Assembly: GCF_000022485.1 (NCBI RefSeq)
Contig: NC_012623.1
Coordinates: 62,001-126,000 of the forward strand
From: Sulfolobus islandicus Y.N.15.51
Lineage (GTDB): Archaea > Thermoproteota > Thermoprotei_A > Sulfolobales > Sulfolobaceae
Direction: 5' to 3'
Length of the DNA stretch: 64,000 nucleotides
Shown: positions 21,131-31,233 of the stretch, in pieces
Numbering within the stretch: the first letter of the stretch is position 1
How the letters are laid out: every line of letters begins with the position of its first letter
Position numbers and translations under genes: made by a program
Notes under the pieces: generated by a model
What the model was told of the DNA's origin: nothing
What the model saw: the letters and a program-made list of their open reading frames with translations, nothing else
The model's database searches: none

Positions 21131-22956
21131 GCTCAGATGTTCCGTTATACAACGATATAAAAGACAAGATATCTAAGGCAAGGGCACTAGCCATAACGTT
21201 GGGTGATTTTATAGGAAAGGTTTCTAGATATGTTCCTAGCAGAGTTGATGAGGAAAATAATGTGGTTAACGTAACTATAGATCCCAATACTTATTATAAG
21301 TATCCTTTTCTAGGTAAGATAGGTATCTTCTTAGGAGCTATAGATATAAAGACACTGTACTTTATTTTGCTAAGAGTTATAGGTTATGAAAGAAACGATG
21401 CCTCTTCTTTATTCATTGGAGATTCTAATGTATTAAATAATATTGGACTAAGTGATGACGAACCTGGATCATTAATAACTAATGTTACTCTTAAATGTGA
21501 AATGCTAACTAAAGTAGACTTTCTTTCCTCTTCTGAGCCTGACGCTGCTGATATCATATTAGAGCCACAATCACCTGTGATAATACCTAAGCCAGAAGTC
21601 ATAGAGAGATCTCTAGGTACTACCAGAGGTTTGTTAAGATTAGGATTTTTAGACGTCGCGTATAGTAAGGTTAGAGTGAGCGCAAGCCTTGATGATCTGA
21701 ATTTTCATATGCTTATATTAGGTACTACGGGAGCAGGTAAAACTTCATTCATAAAAGACCTAATAGCCGGACTTAATGTGGCTAATGAAGAGGGTAGTAA
21801 GATCTTTATCCTTGATGCAACTGGTGACTATTATCATATTTTCCTTCCTCCGGATAGATCCGATAAGGTAGTTATGAGGGGCGTAGAGGAGTTTAATCAA
21901 CTTTATAGTGCAATAGTTAAGGGTATAAATCTCGACATCATTTACCCTGTCAGTAAATCGTGGGTGAAAAAGTATCTAGGTGGTGCCAAATCCGCTGGAT
22001 CCATAGCGAAAGTGTACTTTGACATGTTTGTGAAACCAATTCTCAATCACTTGAATAACAAGGGTATTTCCATATACGCTTCCATAATAAATAATAAAAT
22101 AATTATTTCCAATGCAGAATGGTCATCTCAAGTTACAATTTATCCATTTTATTTTAGATTTAAAGATGTGAAGACAATTTTACATAGGCTTAATCCTTAT
22201 TTTACTGAGCAAGCATCACATTTTATAAAAATAATGATAAGAAAAAAGGGTAAAGATATCGGAAAGCTAGAAGATCTGATAGATTTATTTAATGAGAATA
22301 GCCTGGAAGGTGTAGAAATTCATAGAAGCACAAGGGAAAACATAGTCAGAGGTTTATATTTACTAAAGGAGACCCAACTTTTTGATGTTAGTGTAGAGCG
22401 GTTTCCATTAAGCAAGATTCTTAAAGAGTCTTCGTCATCTACACTAGTTTTTGATCTATATAATAGTGAGCTTGATGATTTCTCACAGAAAATTTTAACA
22501 TATTATTTCTTAGACCGTTTATTTGAATTTAGAGAGAGGCAAATGCGAAGTGGAAACGTAAAAGGAAGAAACGTGATAATCATTGATGAGGCTCATAGGT
22601 TCTTTCCATCGTCTAAAGGAGGAGAAGAGGATACTAACTATATTAGAAGAGTTGCGGGCAAAATAGCTACCATGATGAGATTAGGTAGGAGGAGGAAAAT
22701 TGGTTTCGTGTTTGCCACTCATAATCCTAATGACTTAAGCGATATAATTATACAGTTAGCAAATACTAAGATTATATTTAGAATTAAGTCAGAAGTGGCT
22801 GAAACTCTAGGTCTATCTAAGACTGAGGCTAAGATTCTAAACTGGGAGAGAAATGGCGTAGCCTATTTGCTTACTCCTTGGCTTAGAGAAGGTAAAATTA
22901 AGATAAAAACTCCAGTGCCTCCTCCATTAGGTCATTATGATTTGTCTAAAACATAA
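21127..22956 (+). CDS. HerA-like FtsK/HerA ATPase
   Basis: 609 residues; a HerA/FtsK translocase. An N-terminal HAS-barrel-like region (about 1-180) is followed by Walker A GTTGAGKTSF near residues 199-208, Walker B VIIIDEAHRFF near residue 480 and a sensor segment FVFATHNPND near residue 528 with the arginine-rich RLGRRRK just before. It starts with TTG overlapping the NurA-like stop (TTGA). HerA pumps DNA and activates NurA; a paralogous module with another role (for example mobile-DNA defence or plasmid processing) is inference. Translation coupling implies equal dosage. Confidence 0.85.
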   Translation: MSSDVPLYNDIKDKISKARALAITLGDFIGKVSRYVPSRVDEENNVVNVTIDPNTYYKYPFLGKIGIFLGAIDIKTLYFILLRVIGYERNDASSLFIGDSNVLNNIGLSDDEPGSLITNVTLKCEMLTKVDFLSSSEPDAADIILEPQSPVIIPKPEVIERSLGTTRGLLRLGFLDVAYSKVRVSASLDDLNFHMLILGTTGAGKTSFIKDLIAGLNVANEEGSKIFILDATGDYYHIFLPPDRSDKVVMRGVEEFNQLYSAIVKGINLDIIYPVSKSWVKKYLGGAKSAGSIAKVYFDMFVKPILNHLNNKGISIYASIINNKIIISNAEWSSQVTIYPFYFRFKDVKTILHRLNPYFTEQASHFIKIMIRKKGKDIGKLEDLIDLFNENSLEGVEIHRSTRENIVRGLYLLKETQLFDVSVERFPLSKILKESSSSTLVFDLYNSELDDFSQKILTYYFLDRLFEFRERQMRSGNVKGRNVIIIDEAHRFFPSSKGGEEDTNYIRRVAGKIATMMRLGRRRKIGFVFATHNPNDLSDIIIQLANTKIIFRIKSEVAETLGLSKTEAKILNWERNGVAYLLTPWLREGKIKIKTPVPPPLGHYDLSKT

Positions 22957-22980
22957 ATACTATTGTACTAAGTTAGACTA

Positions 22981-23370
22981 GTGGAGTCTAACTTAGAAAA
23001 TGTTATAAATACGTTAAAGAGAAAGAAAGATAAGGAAGTTGTTATAGAGTTTTTGAAAACCGTTAGGAAATACTTGCCACCCTCAGACGACTTTTCCATA
23101 ACATTATGGAAATCGGGAATTTATGAGTATATTCTAGATAGAAATGGTGTAGCAATTATGAGAATAGCTGAAGACGAGTATTTACCTTATATGTCAGCAT
23201 ATGAGAAAAGAATGGATTACTCACAACTTCCTGATAATCTTGTAAACAACCTTGATTGGAAAGGAGTTTTAAGGCAACTAAGGGATATAGCCTTGGAGTA
23301 TGCAAAAAGAGATAAAAATTTTGACAAAATAGCTGAAATGGTTAATCATGTCATACTTGAAAATCTCTGA
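22981..23370 (+). CDS. small acidic protein in NurA/HerA-like operon, unknown
   Basis: 129 residues, charged, no membrane segment, no family recognised. It starts with GTG 24 bases after the HerA-like stop and overlaps the following thioesterase gene by 23 bases, so it is probably part of the same transcription unit. Visible segments include ITLWKSGIYEYILDRNGVA (a likely beta hairpin) and helical ends. It may be a subunit of the HerA/NurA-like module; that is inference from position only. Confidence 0.5.
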   Translation: MESNLENVINTLKRKKDKEVVIEFLKTVRKYLPPSDDFSITLWKSGIYEYILDRNGVAIMRIAEDEYLPYMSAYEKRMDYSQLPDNLVNNLDWKGVLRQLRDIALEYAKRDKNFDKIAEMVNHVILENL

Positions 23371-24304
23371 TACTACTATTGAAACATTTAGATTTATCCA
23401 TTATGAACAATCTAACTTTTTAAATAGACTACATGGGGGTGACATGCTATTCTTTCTAGTAGAGGCTGGTATGTTATCTGCTACTAAGGTTGCGATGGGT
23501 ACTACGGTTTTAGCCTCACTTGACGATGTTATATTTAAAAAACCAGTTAAACTAGGCGATATAGTTAAAGTAAGGGCTGAAACGGTATATGTAGGTAATA
23601 CTTCGCTTGAAGTAGAGGTCAGTGCGTTTGATAGAGATGAAGAAGTTGTTTCAGCTTACGCTACATACGTTAAAGTTGACGATTTGCTAAGGCCCGCTCC
23701 AGTTAACGTAAAGATCATAGCAGAAAGCGAAGATGATAAGAGAAAAATGGATGAGGCTAAGAGGAGAAGAGAGAATAGGCTATCTAAAATACTAAATAGG
23801 CAGAAGATGAGGTTTTATGTGGATGATATCACTGATGGATTAAGATATAGGATAAGCAATGTGGTCCACGTATCCCCAGAGTTAACATATGATGGCAGAA
23901 TAATGTCAGCTGGTAAACTACTGAAACTTATGGATGATCTTGGAGGGATAATTTGTTTAAACTATATGAACTATAATAGTAAAAATATTTATGATAATGT
24001 TTTCAACGCCGTAGTCACAGTAGCGGTAAAGGGATTAGCGTTTTACTCTCCCATAAGACTTAATGATATTGTAACAATCAGAGCAGGACTTATTTATGTA
24101 GGTAATACTTCTGCCGACATCTTAATTAACGTAATTAGAGAAGATGTAAATGGTACAAAGGAACACGTAGCTACTGCATATTTTACATATGTTAGAGTTG
24201 ATAAGGAAGGAAAACCCATTAAAATGCCAGAATATGTACCCGTTACGGAAAGAGAAAAAAGACTTCATGAAGAAGCACTAACACGTAGAGGTTTGCGTAA
24301 ATAA
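23348..24304 (+). CDS. double-hotdog acyl-CoA thioesterase
   Basis: 318 residues with two hotdog domains in tandem. The first (about 1-130) has the NFLNRLHGGDMLFF helix start and the strand AETVYVGNTSLEVEV; the second (about 150-300) repeats the pattern with ELTYDGRIMSAGKLLK and AGLIYVGNTSADIL. This resembles BFIT/ACOT acyl-CoA hydrolases, in which paired domains form the active dimer. The catalytic Asn/His of domain 1 is visible (N-x4-HGG); in domain 2 the equivalent reads less canonically. The acyl substrate is unknown. The 3' end overlaps the convergent MFS gene by 40 bases. Confidence 0.75.
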   Translation: MSYLKISDTTIETFRFIHYEQSNFLNRLHGGDMLFFLVEAGMLSATKVAMGTTVLASLDDVIFKKPVKLGDIVKVRAETVYVGNTSLEVEVSAFDRDEEVVSAYATYVKVDDLLRPAPVNVKIIAESEDDKRKMDEAKRRRENRLSKILNRQKMRFYVDDITDGLRYRISNVVHVSPELTYDGRIMSAGKLLKLMDDLGGIICLNYMNYNSKNIYDNVFNAVVTVAVKGLAFYSPIRLNDIVTIRAGLIYVGNTSADILINVIREDVNGTKEHVATAYFTYVRVDKEGKPIKMPEYVPVTEREKRLHEEALTRRGLRK

Positions 24305-25368
24305 ATATATATTAGGAATAATGAAAGCGCGAAAGAATAGAACGAAATTTGATACCCAGACACTATATTGTTAGTAGAACCCGATAAGAATCCTCCAACA
24401 ACATTTGCTATATCTTCACTGACGTTGAATATTCCAATAATTGTTGCCTTATTTCTCTTTAACCCCTTTATTAATAGTGAGAAGAAAGAGATATTATATA
24501 CTGGAAATAATGGACCGAAGACCAAAAATAATAACATGGTTCCTTCATATATTTTTAATCCCATAAGAATTATGTAAACTAATGATAAAACTATTAATGA
24601 TCTAGCAAATGTTACTAATAACATAAAGTATTCTTCCCTCCCTTTAACCACGCTTATTCCTTTACTGTAAATCACTTCTTCTATTAAATAAAGGAAAGTA
24701 TAACTGAGGAATATAACGTAAGACGGATTTAACATTAAATAATTTAAAGGTACGAATAAGATATAGAATATTTCGGCTGCCATATTAAACCAGAAATAAG
24801 ATATGATCGGAATGAGTAAAATTCTAAGTAATTTGTTCCTATCAGCAACATCATAATTAATTCCACCATCATATTTAGGAATATGAATTACATTGAAGAT
24901 AAGGGAAACTGAAAAGAATATAAGTATAAGGTAGTCGTTATGATAAAAAGCAGAAAGTAAACTACCAGTAACATTTCCGGCTAATGAAATTTGAGATATT
25001 CTAGTGTTTCCCAAAACTAATTTTTCTTGGGGAGTCGTTTCAAGCAGTATTGCCGAATATATAGGACCATCTAATGCTGAAACGAATCCACTTAATTCGT
25101 AAGCTATTAATTTATCGTAGTGATATATTAGGCCAATAACTACACCAAATAACGAGAGTATTACCGCGTACTCCTTTCTTAACGTCGTCTTATCAATTAG
25201 ATAACCCCATATATAAGATCCTAACGCATTTAACGCATTATAAATCCCAGTAATTACACCTAATAAGATCAACGATTTAGTCTCGCTATAGAACTCTACA
25301 GGGAATAATAGACCTATCATTGTGAAGCTCGTTATGATAAAGTATTGTCCCATATACTTTCTTATCAC
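24265..25368 (-). CDS. MFS-family transporter
   Basis: 367 residues with ten to twelve predicted membrane helices. The loop after helix 2 (GYLIDKTTLRKEY) is the MFS-type G-x-x-x-D-x-x-x-R-(K) region, and a repeated fold with NVSEDIANVVGG late in the sequence fits the family. Substrate is unknown. It is divergent from the SDR gene at 25425 with about 55 bases between starts. The protein is somewhat short for MFS (usually about 400 residues). Confidence 0.7.
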   Translation of the reverse strand: MIRKYMGQYFIITSFTMIGLLFPVEFYSETKSLILLGVITGIYNALNALGSYIWGYLIDKTTLRKEYAVILSLFGVVIGLIYHYDKLIAYELSGFVSALDGPIYSAILLETTPQEKLVLGNTRISQISLAGNVTGSLLSAFYHNDYLILIFFSVSLIFNVIHIPKYDGGINYDVADRNKLLRILLIPIISYFWFNMAAEIFYILFVPLNYLMLNPSYVIFLSYTFLYLIEEVIYSKGISVVKGREEYFMLLVTFARSLIVLSLVYIILMGLKIYEGTMLLFLVFGPLFPVYNISFFSLLIKGLKRNKATIIGIFNVSEDIANVVGGFLSGSTNNIVSGYQISFYSFALSLFLIYIYLRKPLRVSASS

Positions 25369-25424
25369 AATATTTCAACTAGTAAAGCAAAACGTTAATA
25401 AGAGATATGGTAGTGTCTTATCAT

Positions 25425-26186
25425 ATGAGGTTTAAAGATAAAGTTATTCTAATAACTGGAGGTACTAGAGGGATAGGAAGGGCAATTACGGAAGCGTTTT
25501 TAAGGGAGGAAGGATTACCAATAGTCCTTTATAATTCTGCGGAAAATGAGGCTAAAAAACTAAGAGAGAAAGGGGTTTTCACAATAAAGTGCGATGTGGG
25601 AAACAGAGATGAAGTTAAAAAGTCTAAAGAGGTAGTTGAGAAGGAATTTGGGAGAGTTGATGTAATAGTTAATAACGCGGGAATAATGGTCTTGATGCCA
25701 TTTGAGGAATTTGATGACGAGAAGTATAACAAGATGATAAAAATTAATCTGAACGGTGCGATATATACCACTTATGAATTTCTTCCCTTATTAAAGTTAT
25801 CAAAAAACGGTGCAATAGTTAATATAGCTTCAAATGCGGGTATTGGAACTGCAGCTGAAGGTACTACATTTTACGCAATAACCAAAGCAGGCATTATAAT
25901 TCTTACAAGAAGGTTAGCCTTCGAGTTGGGAAAATATGGGATAAGAGTTAACGCTGTAGCGCCAGGTTGGGTAGAGACTGATATGACGTTGTCTGGAAAA
26001 AACCAAGAGGATGCTGAGAAATTGAGGGAGTTATTTAGGAATAAGACAGTTCTAAAAACTACTGGAAAGCCCGAGGATATAGCAAATATCGTATTGTTCT
26101 TATCGAGTGATGAAGCGAGGTACATTACTGGGCAAGTCATAGTTGCAGATGGAGGGAGAATAGATAATTTAACTCATTCGTTATAA
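25425..26186 (+). CDS. SDR-family oxidoreductase (classical)
   Basis: 253 residues, complete classical short-chain dehydrogenase/reductase: NAD(P) loop GGTRGIGRA near residue 11, NNAG near residue 84, the catalytic Ser in NIASNAG and YxxxK as YAITK near residue 149, and the C-terminal VADGGR. It belongs to the FabG/glucose-dehydrogenase-like group; the substrate is unknown. The ATG at 25425 is preferred over an in-frame ATG at 25407, because family N-termini begin just before [11 protein letters not shown] and a TATA-like GTTAATAA lies about 30 bases upstream. The exonuclease III gene follows 10 bases later. Confidence 0.87.
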   Translation: MRFKDKVILITGGTRGIGRAITEAFLREEGLPIVLYNSAENEAKKLREKGVFTIKCDVGNRDEVKKSKEVVEKEFGRVDVIVNNAGIMVLMPFEEFDDEKYNKMIKINLNGAIYTTYEFLPLLKLSKNGAIVNIASNAGIGTAAEGTTFYAITKAGIIILTRRLAFELGKYGIRVNAVAPGWVETDMTLSGKNQEDAEKLRELFRNKTVLKTTGKPEDIANIVLFLSSDEARYITGQVIVADGGRIDNLTHSL

Positions 26187-26196
26187 TCTTCTAAAT

Positions 26197-26940
26197 GTGA
26201 AGATAGTAAGTTGGAATGTTAATGGTATACGTGCAGCTTTAAAGAAGAATCTAATAGACTTCATAGAAAATAACATGTTTGAAGTGATAATGTTTCAAGA
26301 AACTAAAGGTGATATAGTTCCACTTGATTTTATTATGATGGGTTATGAAGTAATTTCGTTTCCAGCAAAGAGAAAAGGATATAGTGGGGTGATGACATTA
26401 ACTAAGATAAAGCCCATAAATGTGATTAAAGGTCTTCAAATTAAGGAATTCGACGATGAAGGAAGAACAGTTACCTTAGAACTGAAGGACTTCTACGTGA
26501 TTAATGCATACTTTCCTAGGGCAGGAGATAACCTAGAAAGGTTGGACTTTAAGCTAAAATTTAATAATGAAATTGAAAATTTTGTTCTTAAATTAAGAAA
26601 AGCTAAACCGGTAATACTTTGTGGAGATTTTAACATTGCACACCAAAATATTGATGGAGCTTTTTCTAACCCAACAATTCCCGGACTTACACCACAAGAG
26701 AGATCGTGGTTCTCTCACTTTCTCTCTTTAGGTTTCATTGATACTTTTAGATATCTACACCCAAATGTTAGAAAATATAGTTGGTGGAGCTACATGGGAA
26801 AGGCTAGGGATAAGAATTTGGGACTAAGATTAGATTATTGTATAGTGTCGGAAGAGTTAAAAGATAGGATAAAAATGGCTGATATTTTGATAGATATACA
26901 AGGCTCAGATCACGCACCTATTATCTTAGAATTAACGTAA
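26197..26940 (+). CDS. xthA: exodeoxyribonuclease III / AP endonuclease
   Basis: 247 residues, ExoIII/APE1 family. Visible motifs are [11 protein letters not shown] at the N-terminus, the metal-binding Glu in FQETKG near residue 34, YFPRAGD, GDFNIAH near residue 147 (catalytic Asp and Asn) and GSDHAPI near the C-terminus (catalytic Asp-His). It cleaves abasic sites and acts in base-excision repair, downstream of the glycosylases also encoded here. The start is GTG, 10 bases after the SDR gene; the 3' end overlaps the kinase locus on the other strand by 9 bases. Confidence 0.93.
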   Translation: MKIVSWNVNGIRAALKKNLIDFIENNMFEVIMFQETKGDIVPLDFIMMGYEVISFPAKRKGYSGVMTLTKIKPINVIKGLQIKEFDDEGRTVTLELKDFYVINAYFPRAGDNLERLDFKLKFNNEIENFVLKLRKAKPVILCGDFNIAHQNIDGAFSNPTIPGLTPQERSWFSHFLSLGFIDTFRYLHPNVRKYSWWSYMGKARDKNLGLRLDYCIVSEELKDRIKMADILIDIQGSDHAPIILELT

Positions 26941-28597
26941 ATTATATTCTATAGTAGTATAGATTGTTCTAGCGTTAGTTCTTTGTAATAGCATGTCATA
27001 CAAGAGGTTAACTAACCATGATGGCATATTATTTATTTTAGGTAATATGGCGTACTGCCTAGCGAGTTTTAGATTATTCAAGTAATTTCCTCTACCCATT
27101 TGAAATTCTTCTATCGCCTTTTCTATTAACTCATAGTATTCTTTAGGATATACGTAACTATCGAATAGAAGCTTATAGGCTGTTGCGCCCAAGGCAAATA
27201 CGTCCATACTAGGTAATGCCCCTTTATTCTTTAGCATAGCAGCTTCTATTTGATCTATAGGGCGATAGAATTCCGTAAATTCAGCTACACTTTCGCCTAT
27301 TCTATTGGCTGAGCCCAAATCTCCTAATTTAACCACCACTTTACCACTAGTTAAATTACTGAGGATTTCTTTCTCTTTACTACCAGGGAATTTAGTGAAA
27401 TAGATATTTTGTGGTTTTACATCTAAATGAACATAACCAGATGAATGGATAATATCTAACGCCTTTGCTACATCTCTAATTAATATTCCAACAATTCTAT
27501 ACCAATCTTTACTTCTACTTATGTTTAAAAGCTGTAAAGCATTACCGCCCTCCATTAATTCTATTATTATATAAGGTGGCCTAGTTAGGTAGAAATAGCT
27601 CTTCCCTTTCTCAATTTTCATTATATTGCTAATATCTATTTCACTTATTGCAAATAACTGTACTGCATTTTGAGTTTTATATCCAATCCTGTAAATTGAT
27701 AAATTCCCTACTAAGATCAAATATTATATTACTAGCACTAATCCTAGTCTGTCCAGGGGTGCTCTTACTAATCTTCGGAATTTTCATCGCATATAACATA
27801 TTTCCCCTCTTGACTTTTAACACGTATGAGCTACCACCTATGGCTATTATATCAATAACTTCGTATTCATTTATCTTATTTCCTATCCATAACTTTGGAT
27901 CCCAGTTGCTAATATCTGGTATTTTGCTAATTTTTGTGAAATAAATTTCCAATAAGTTACTACTTATAATTCCACTATTAGGCTTTGGCATATAAGTATT
28001 ATATCCTTCTAAAATACTATCAACATAGAAGCTAGGTTTTTCCTTGTTAATTTTTACTTTTGCTTGAGAGTCAGAAAAAGTGTATTTTTGTCCTTCAATA
28101 TTAATTTTCCACTTTAGGTTATTTGGCAAGCCATAAACTTTTATCAAGACAGTCCTTAGACTTACTCTCCACGCTAATAATTGTATAGTGTTGCCTATCT
28201 CATAAAATCCTATCAAAACCCAACTCATTAGAAATTTTGGAATTAATTCCACAAAAAAGAGATTATACACATACAATACGATGTAAGATACTGATAGTGA
28301 AATAGCTATAATTCCATATTTTCTTAGAGTCTTGTATTTATAAGCCTTATAAAGAAATATGGAAGCTAGAAAATAAGATATGGCAGAAAGTGGTAGTAGA
28401 GAAGGGAAAAATATGAAAGGAGAGTATAATGTAAATGTATAGAGTATTCCAGCTAATGTGGAATATCCAATTGAAGGAAGGGAGCCTAAGGCTATCCCAT
28501 ACATTATGTATCCAAGAAGGGGAATGATAGTTGATACCAATATACCATTTTTAGCGAGAACGAATCTCACTTCATTACTTTTTACTCCTCGTCTCAT
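26932..28597 (-). pseudogene. membrane-linked Ser/Thr protein kinase, split by a frameshift
   Basis: Two overlapping minus-strand frames together make one eukaryotic-type kinase of about 550 residues. The first (28597-27677) carries five or six membrane helices, a beta-rich segment, then the kinase glycine loop IAIGGSSYVLKV and VAIK-like YAMKIPK. The second (27720-26932) continues with helix C onward: hinge IELMEGG, catalytic YVHLDVKPQN and DFG-equivalent GDLGSA. The join is near 27690, where one extra base would restore FINLQ-RIGYKTQN. As it stands the Lys and the HxD/DxG halves are in different frames. It could be a pseudogene, a programmed shift or a sequencing error. Confidence 0.75.
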
Positions 28598-28833
28598 TAT
28601 TTTCGTGTGTGAGTTAAAGTTAAAAATTTCTATTATGGCCCTTGGATGAGATTGGCACGAATAAATTATTCCAATTAAGATAGGTTGTTTTCCATAGATA
28701 ATAAGGTCTTATTGTTATTAGTATCATAGGGTAAGGCAGAATTTATTTATCTAAGTAAATCCCCTAGTGGAGATTTCCCTTTAAATTTTTGTGTCTAAGT
28801 AAAATTTATTAATCAAAAGTTTAGAGTGGCAAT

Positions 28834-30372
28834 ATGGAAAGAAAGCAGGTCTTTGTGAGGGAAACTTCTGGTCTCATAAAGCAAGTATCCCTTACTGATG
28901 CGGTAATGCTCAATTTAGCTAACATGTCAATAGGCATAGCCTTATTCCAATCCATATCTCCCTATATAACACAAGGTGGAGTGCTATGGATAGCATCATT
29001 GATAGGTATGTTCTTAGCGTTACCTCAAGCGCTAGTTTACACCATATTCAACAGAAAGGTTGGAAGAACCGGTGGGGATTACGTATGGATATCAAGGAAT
29101 TTAGGCGGAATAATAGGTACAATTTTCGCAGTAGCGTATCTTTTAGAATCAACTGCATTTTACGCTATCATCTCATTCTTCTCGGCGTCATCAATTAACT
29201 CTGCGTTGCTGACAATTGGCTATCTTAATCATCAAAATACGTTAATTTACGTTGCTGAAAATGTGATCGTTAATCCTTATGCCACTCCAACGCTTCAACA
29301 AAGGCTAATATTCTATGGAATTTCAGCACTTGCGTTTGTAATAATAGTGCTTATAAATATTCTACACTCCAAATGGGGGTATAAGTTAGTTACAAGTTTA
29401 GGAACGTTCTCAATTCTTACTGTAATGCTCGCGATGATAATAATTGCAATTAACGCTAAGCATTTTGATTCTTCAGTCATACCTTTACTTAAGGACTTTA
29501 ACGTAACTGTATCATCAAACCTGCCTAAAACTATATTACCTTATTCAATATCATTACTGGCTACACTTTCTCTCTTACCCCTCTTTTCACTGTACACATA
29601 TCCTTGGATGAATGCAGGTCCTGCAGTATCTTCAGAGTTTAGGGGAGATAAGGTCTCCAAATTCAATGTGTTCTTCTCGCTATTAATTACTGGAATTTTA
29701 GTAACATTAGGATTTCTGGAAATGGATGTTGTTGGTGGGTATTACTTTAATTTAAACGCCTATCCATCTGCGATTTATAACTTTTGGACAGTGGCTATGG
29801 CGTTATCCTTAAATCCAATTATAGAATGGATATTGGGACTTGGGTTAATACTCTGGAATTACTTCGTCTTATCATATGGTGTCTTAGTATTTTCAAGATA
29901 TGTATTTGCCCTATCATTTGACAGAGTGTTTCCTGAGAAATTATCGCAACTTAACGCACATGGATCTCCAGTTTACGCTCACCTCCTAGATATAACCCTA
30001 ACGCTATTATTCCTCTTAATTCCAGTATTTTCAATAGATGCTGCCATATCACTATATGGTGCTTCTATAGTTGGAATGTTGTATTTCTTGGCAGTAGGTA
30101 TTTCAGCCATAATATTTGGACAGAAGACTAAAAGTAGATTAATGAAGATTGCAGGTATCTTAACGACGATTTATTTCGTATATCTGACCTATGAAGCTGC
30201 GACAAATCCCTTGTTCGGTTTCTCAACGACGTCTGGTGTTAATATTATCACTTTGTCATTTGTTCTTGGGTCTTTTGTATCGGGCATAATAATCTGGAGT
30301 GTAACTAAGTACATGAATTCAAAGAAAGGAATAGATCTATCATTAACTTTTAAGGAAATTCCTCCAGAGTAG
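28834..30372 (+). CDS. APC-family amino-acid permease
   Basis: 512 residues with about twelve membrane helices; the N-terminus VRETSGLIKQVSLTDAVMLNLANMS and the early GGDYVWISR motif are typical of Sulfolobus APC amino-acid transporters. The C-terminal cytoplasmic LTFKEIPPE is shared with the permease at 48970 (NLIFKEIPPE), so the two are paralogues. The substrate is unknown. The 3' end overlaps the convergent HEPN gene by 30 bases. An AT-rich TATA-like AAAATTTATTAATC lies about 33 bases upstream of the ATG. Confidence 0.87.
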   Translation: MERKQVFVRETSGLIKQVSLTDAVMLNLANMSIGIALFQSISPYITQGGVLWIASLIGMFLALPQALVYTIFNRKVGRTGGDYVWISRNLGGIIGTIFAVAYLLESTAFYAIISFFSASSINSALLTIGYLNHQNTLIYVAENVIVNPYATPTLQQRLIFYGISALAFVIIVLINILHSKWGYKLVTSLGTFSILTVMLAMIIIAINAKHFDSSVIPLLKDFNVTVSSNLPKTILPYSISLLATLSLLPLFSLYTYPWMNAGPAVSSEFRGDKVSKFNVFFSLLITGILVTLGFLEMDVVGGYYFNLNAYPSAIYNFWTVAMALSLNPIIEWILGLGLILWNYFVLSYGVLVFSRYVFALSFDRVFPEKLSQLNAHGSPVYAHLLDITLTLLFLLIPVFSIDAAISLYGASIVGMLYFLAVGISAIIFGQKTKSRLMKIAGILTTIYFVYLTYEAATNPLFGFSTTSGVNIITLSFVLGSFVSGIIIWSVTKYMNSKKGIDLSLTFKEIPPE

Positions 30373-30732
30373 ATCAAACATTTTCTCAGAGAAAGCAATC
30401 AGTTTCTCAATATCCTTTTCGTTAAGCTCCAAGGGTATTGAATATCCTAATCTAATTTTGATGTCGTCTAACAATCTGATGATATCCCTTTCTTTAATTC
30501 TAATTTCGGAGAGTCTATCATCATGTGAATATCTCGATACTACTCTAAAAAGCACATCAAAATCAAGATACCATGGTATGTCAGCCCCTAACTTGATTAA
30601 TGTTGCATTTAACATTAAGTATAGAGACTCTTCGGCAGCTATTGCTGCTATTTCATAAAATCCTGAATTAAAATTGAATTTTGATGCACGTAAAAGCTCA
30701 TTTGCCCTTTGGAATAATGGTTCTAAGTTCAT
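30343..30732 (-). CDS. HEPN-domain protein
   Basis: 129 residues, all helical, with the HEPN-type N-terminal ANELLRASKFNFNSGFYEIAAIAAEESLYLML and a C-terminal helix pair. HEPN proteins are often RNase toxins with an Rx4-6H motif or partners of a MNT nucleotidyltransferase. Here the expected motif near RLGYSIP has no His, so RNase activity is doubtful. No MNT gene is adjacent. It overlaps the 3' end of the permease by 30 bases and lies 47 bases from the thioesterase gene on the same strand. Confidence 0.7.
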   Translation of the reverse strand: MNLEPLFQRANELLRASKFNFNSGFYEIAAIAAEESLYLMLNATLIKLGADIPWYLDFDVLFRVVSRYSHDDRLSEIRIKERDIIRLLDDIKIRLGYSIPLELNEKDIEKLIAFSEKMFDLLWRNFLKS

Positions 30733-30779
30733 AATATTAACAATTAAATTACGCTTTTTAAGTTCTTTACGCCTAGTCT

Positions 30780-31184
30780 TTACTTTATTGACAGTTTATC
30801 CATAATTTCCTTGGGCATCTCAGTTGATTTCCATATTTTTGGATTAATTGCTATTTGTATTAAATACCCTTCAGTTGTCAGTTCCCCATCCCTTAAAATT
30901 CTAAAGTCAAACTTTATCGTTTTATTAGACAAGATTTTTGGGTTTAATAAAATAGTAAGCCTATCACCTAACTTCACTGGTTTACGATATATGGCATGGG
31001 ATTCCGCTATAACAAACCATAAATCGTCATTGACTATGGGATATGGTATTCCAACTTTTTCTTTAATAAATTTTTCTATCGTATTGGTAAAAAATCTATA
31101 ATATGCGGCGTAGTGTGCTATACCTTGAGCGTCAGTATCATATATTCTAACTACGTCTTCAAAAATATATTCGATATTCTCCAT
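30780..31184 (-). CDS. YbgC/4HBT-type hotdog acyl-CoA thioesterase
   Basis: 134 residues, single hotdog domain. The 4-hydroxybenzoyl-CoA-thioesterase signature is YDTDAQGIAHYAAYYRFF (residues about 14-31), containing the catalytic Asp. The strand pattern with YRKPVKLGDRLTI is typical. It would hydrolyse an acyl-CoA; the acyl group is not known. It is followed by the HEPN gene, while the cobalamin operon ends about 50 bases upstream on the same strand. Confidence 0.83.
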   Translation of the reverse strand: MENIEYIFEDVVRIYDTDAQGIAHYAAYYRFFTNTIEKFIKEKVGIPYPIVNDDLWFVIAESHAIYRKPVKLGDRLTILLNPKILSNKTIKFDFRILRDGELTTEGYLIQIAINPKIWKSTEMPKEIMDKLSIK

Positions 31185-31233
31185 ATTCTATGCGTTATTC
31201 ATCATGGTTTTTATCTTTTTACTCTAAAACGCA

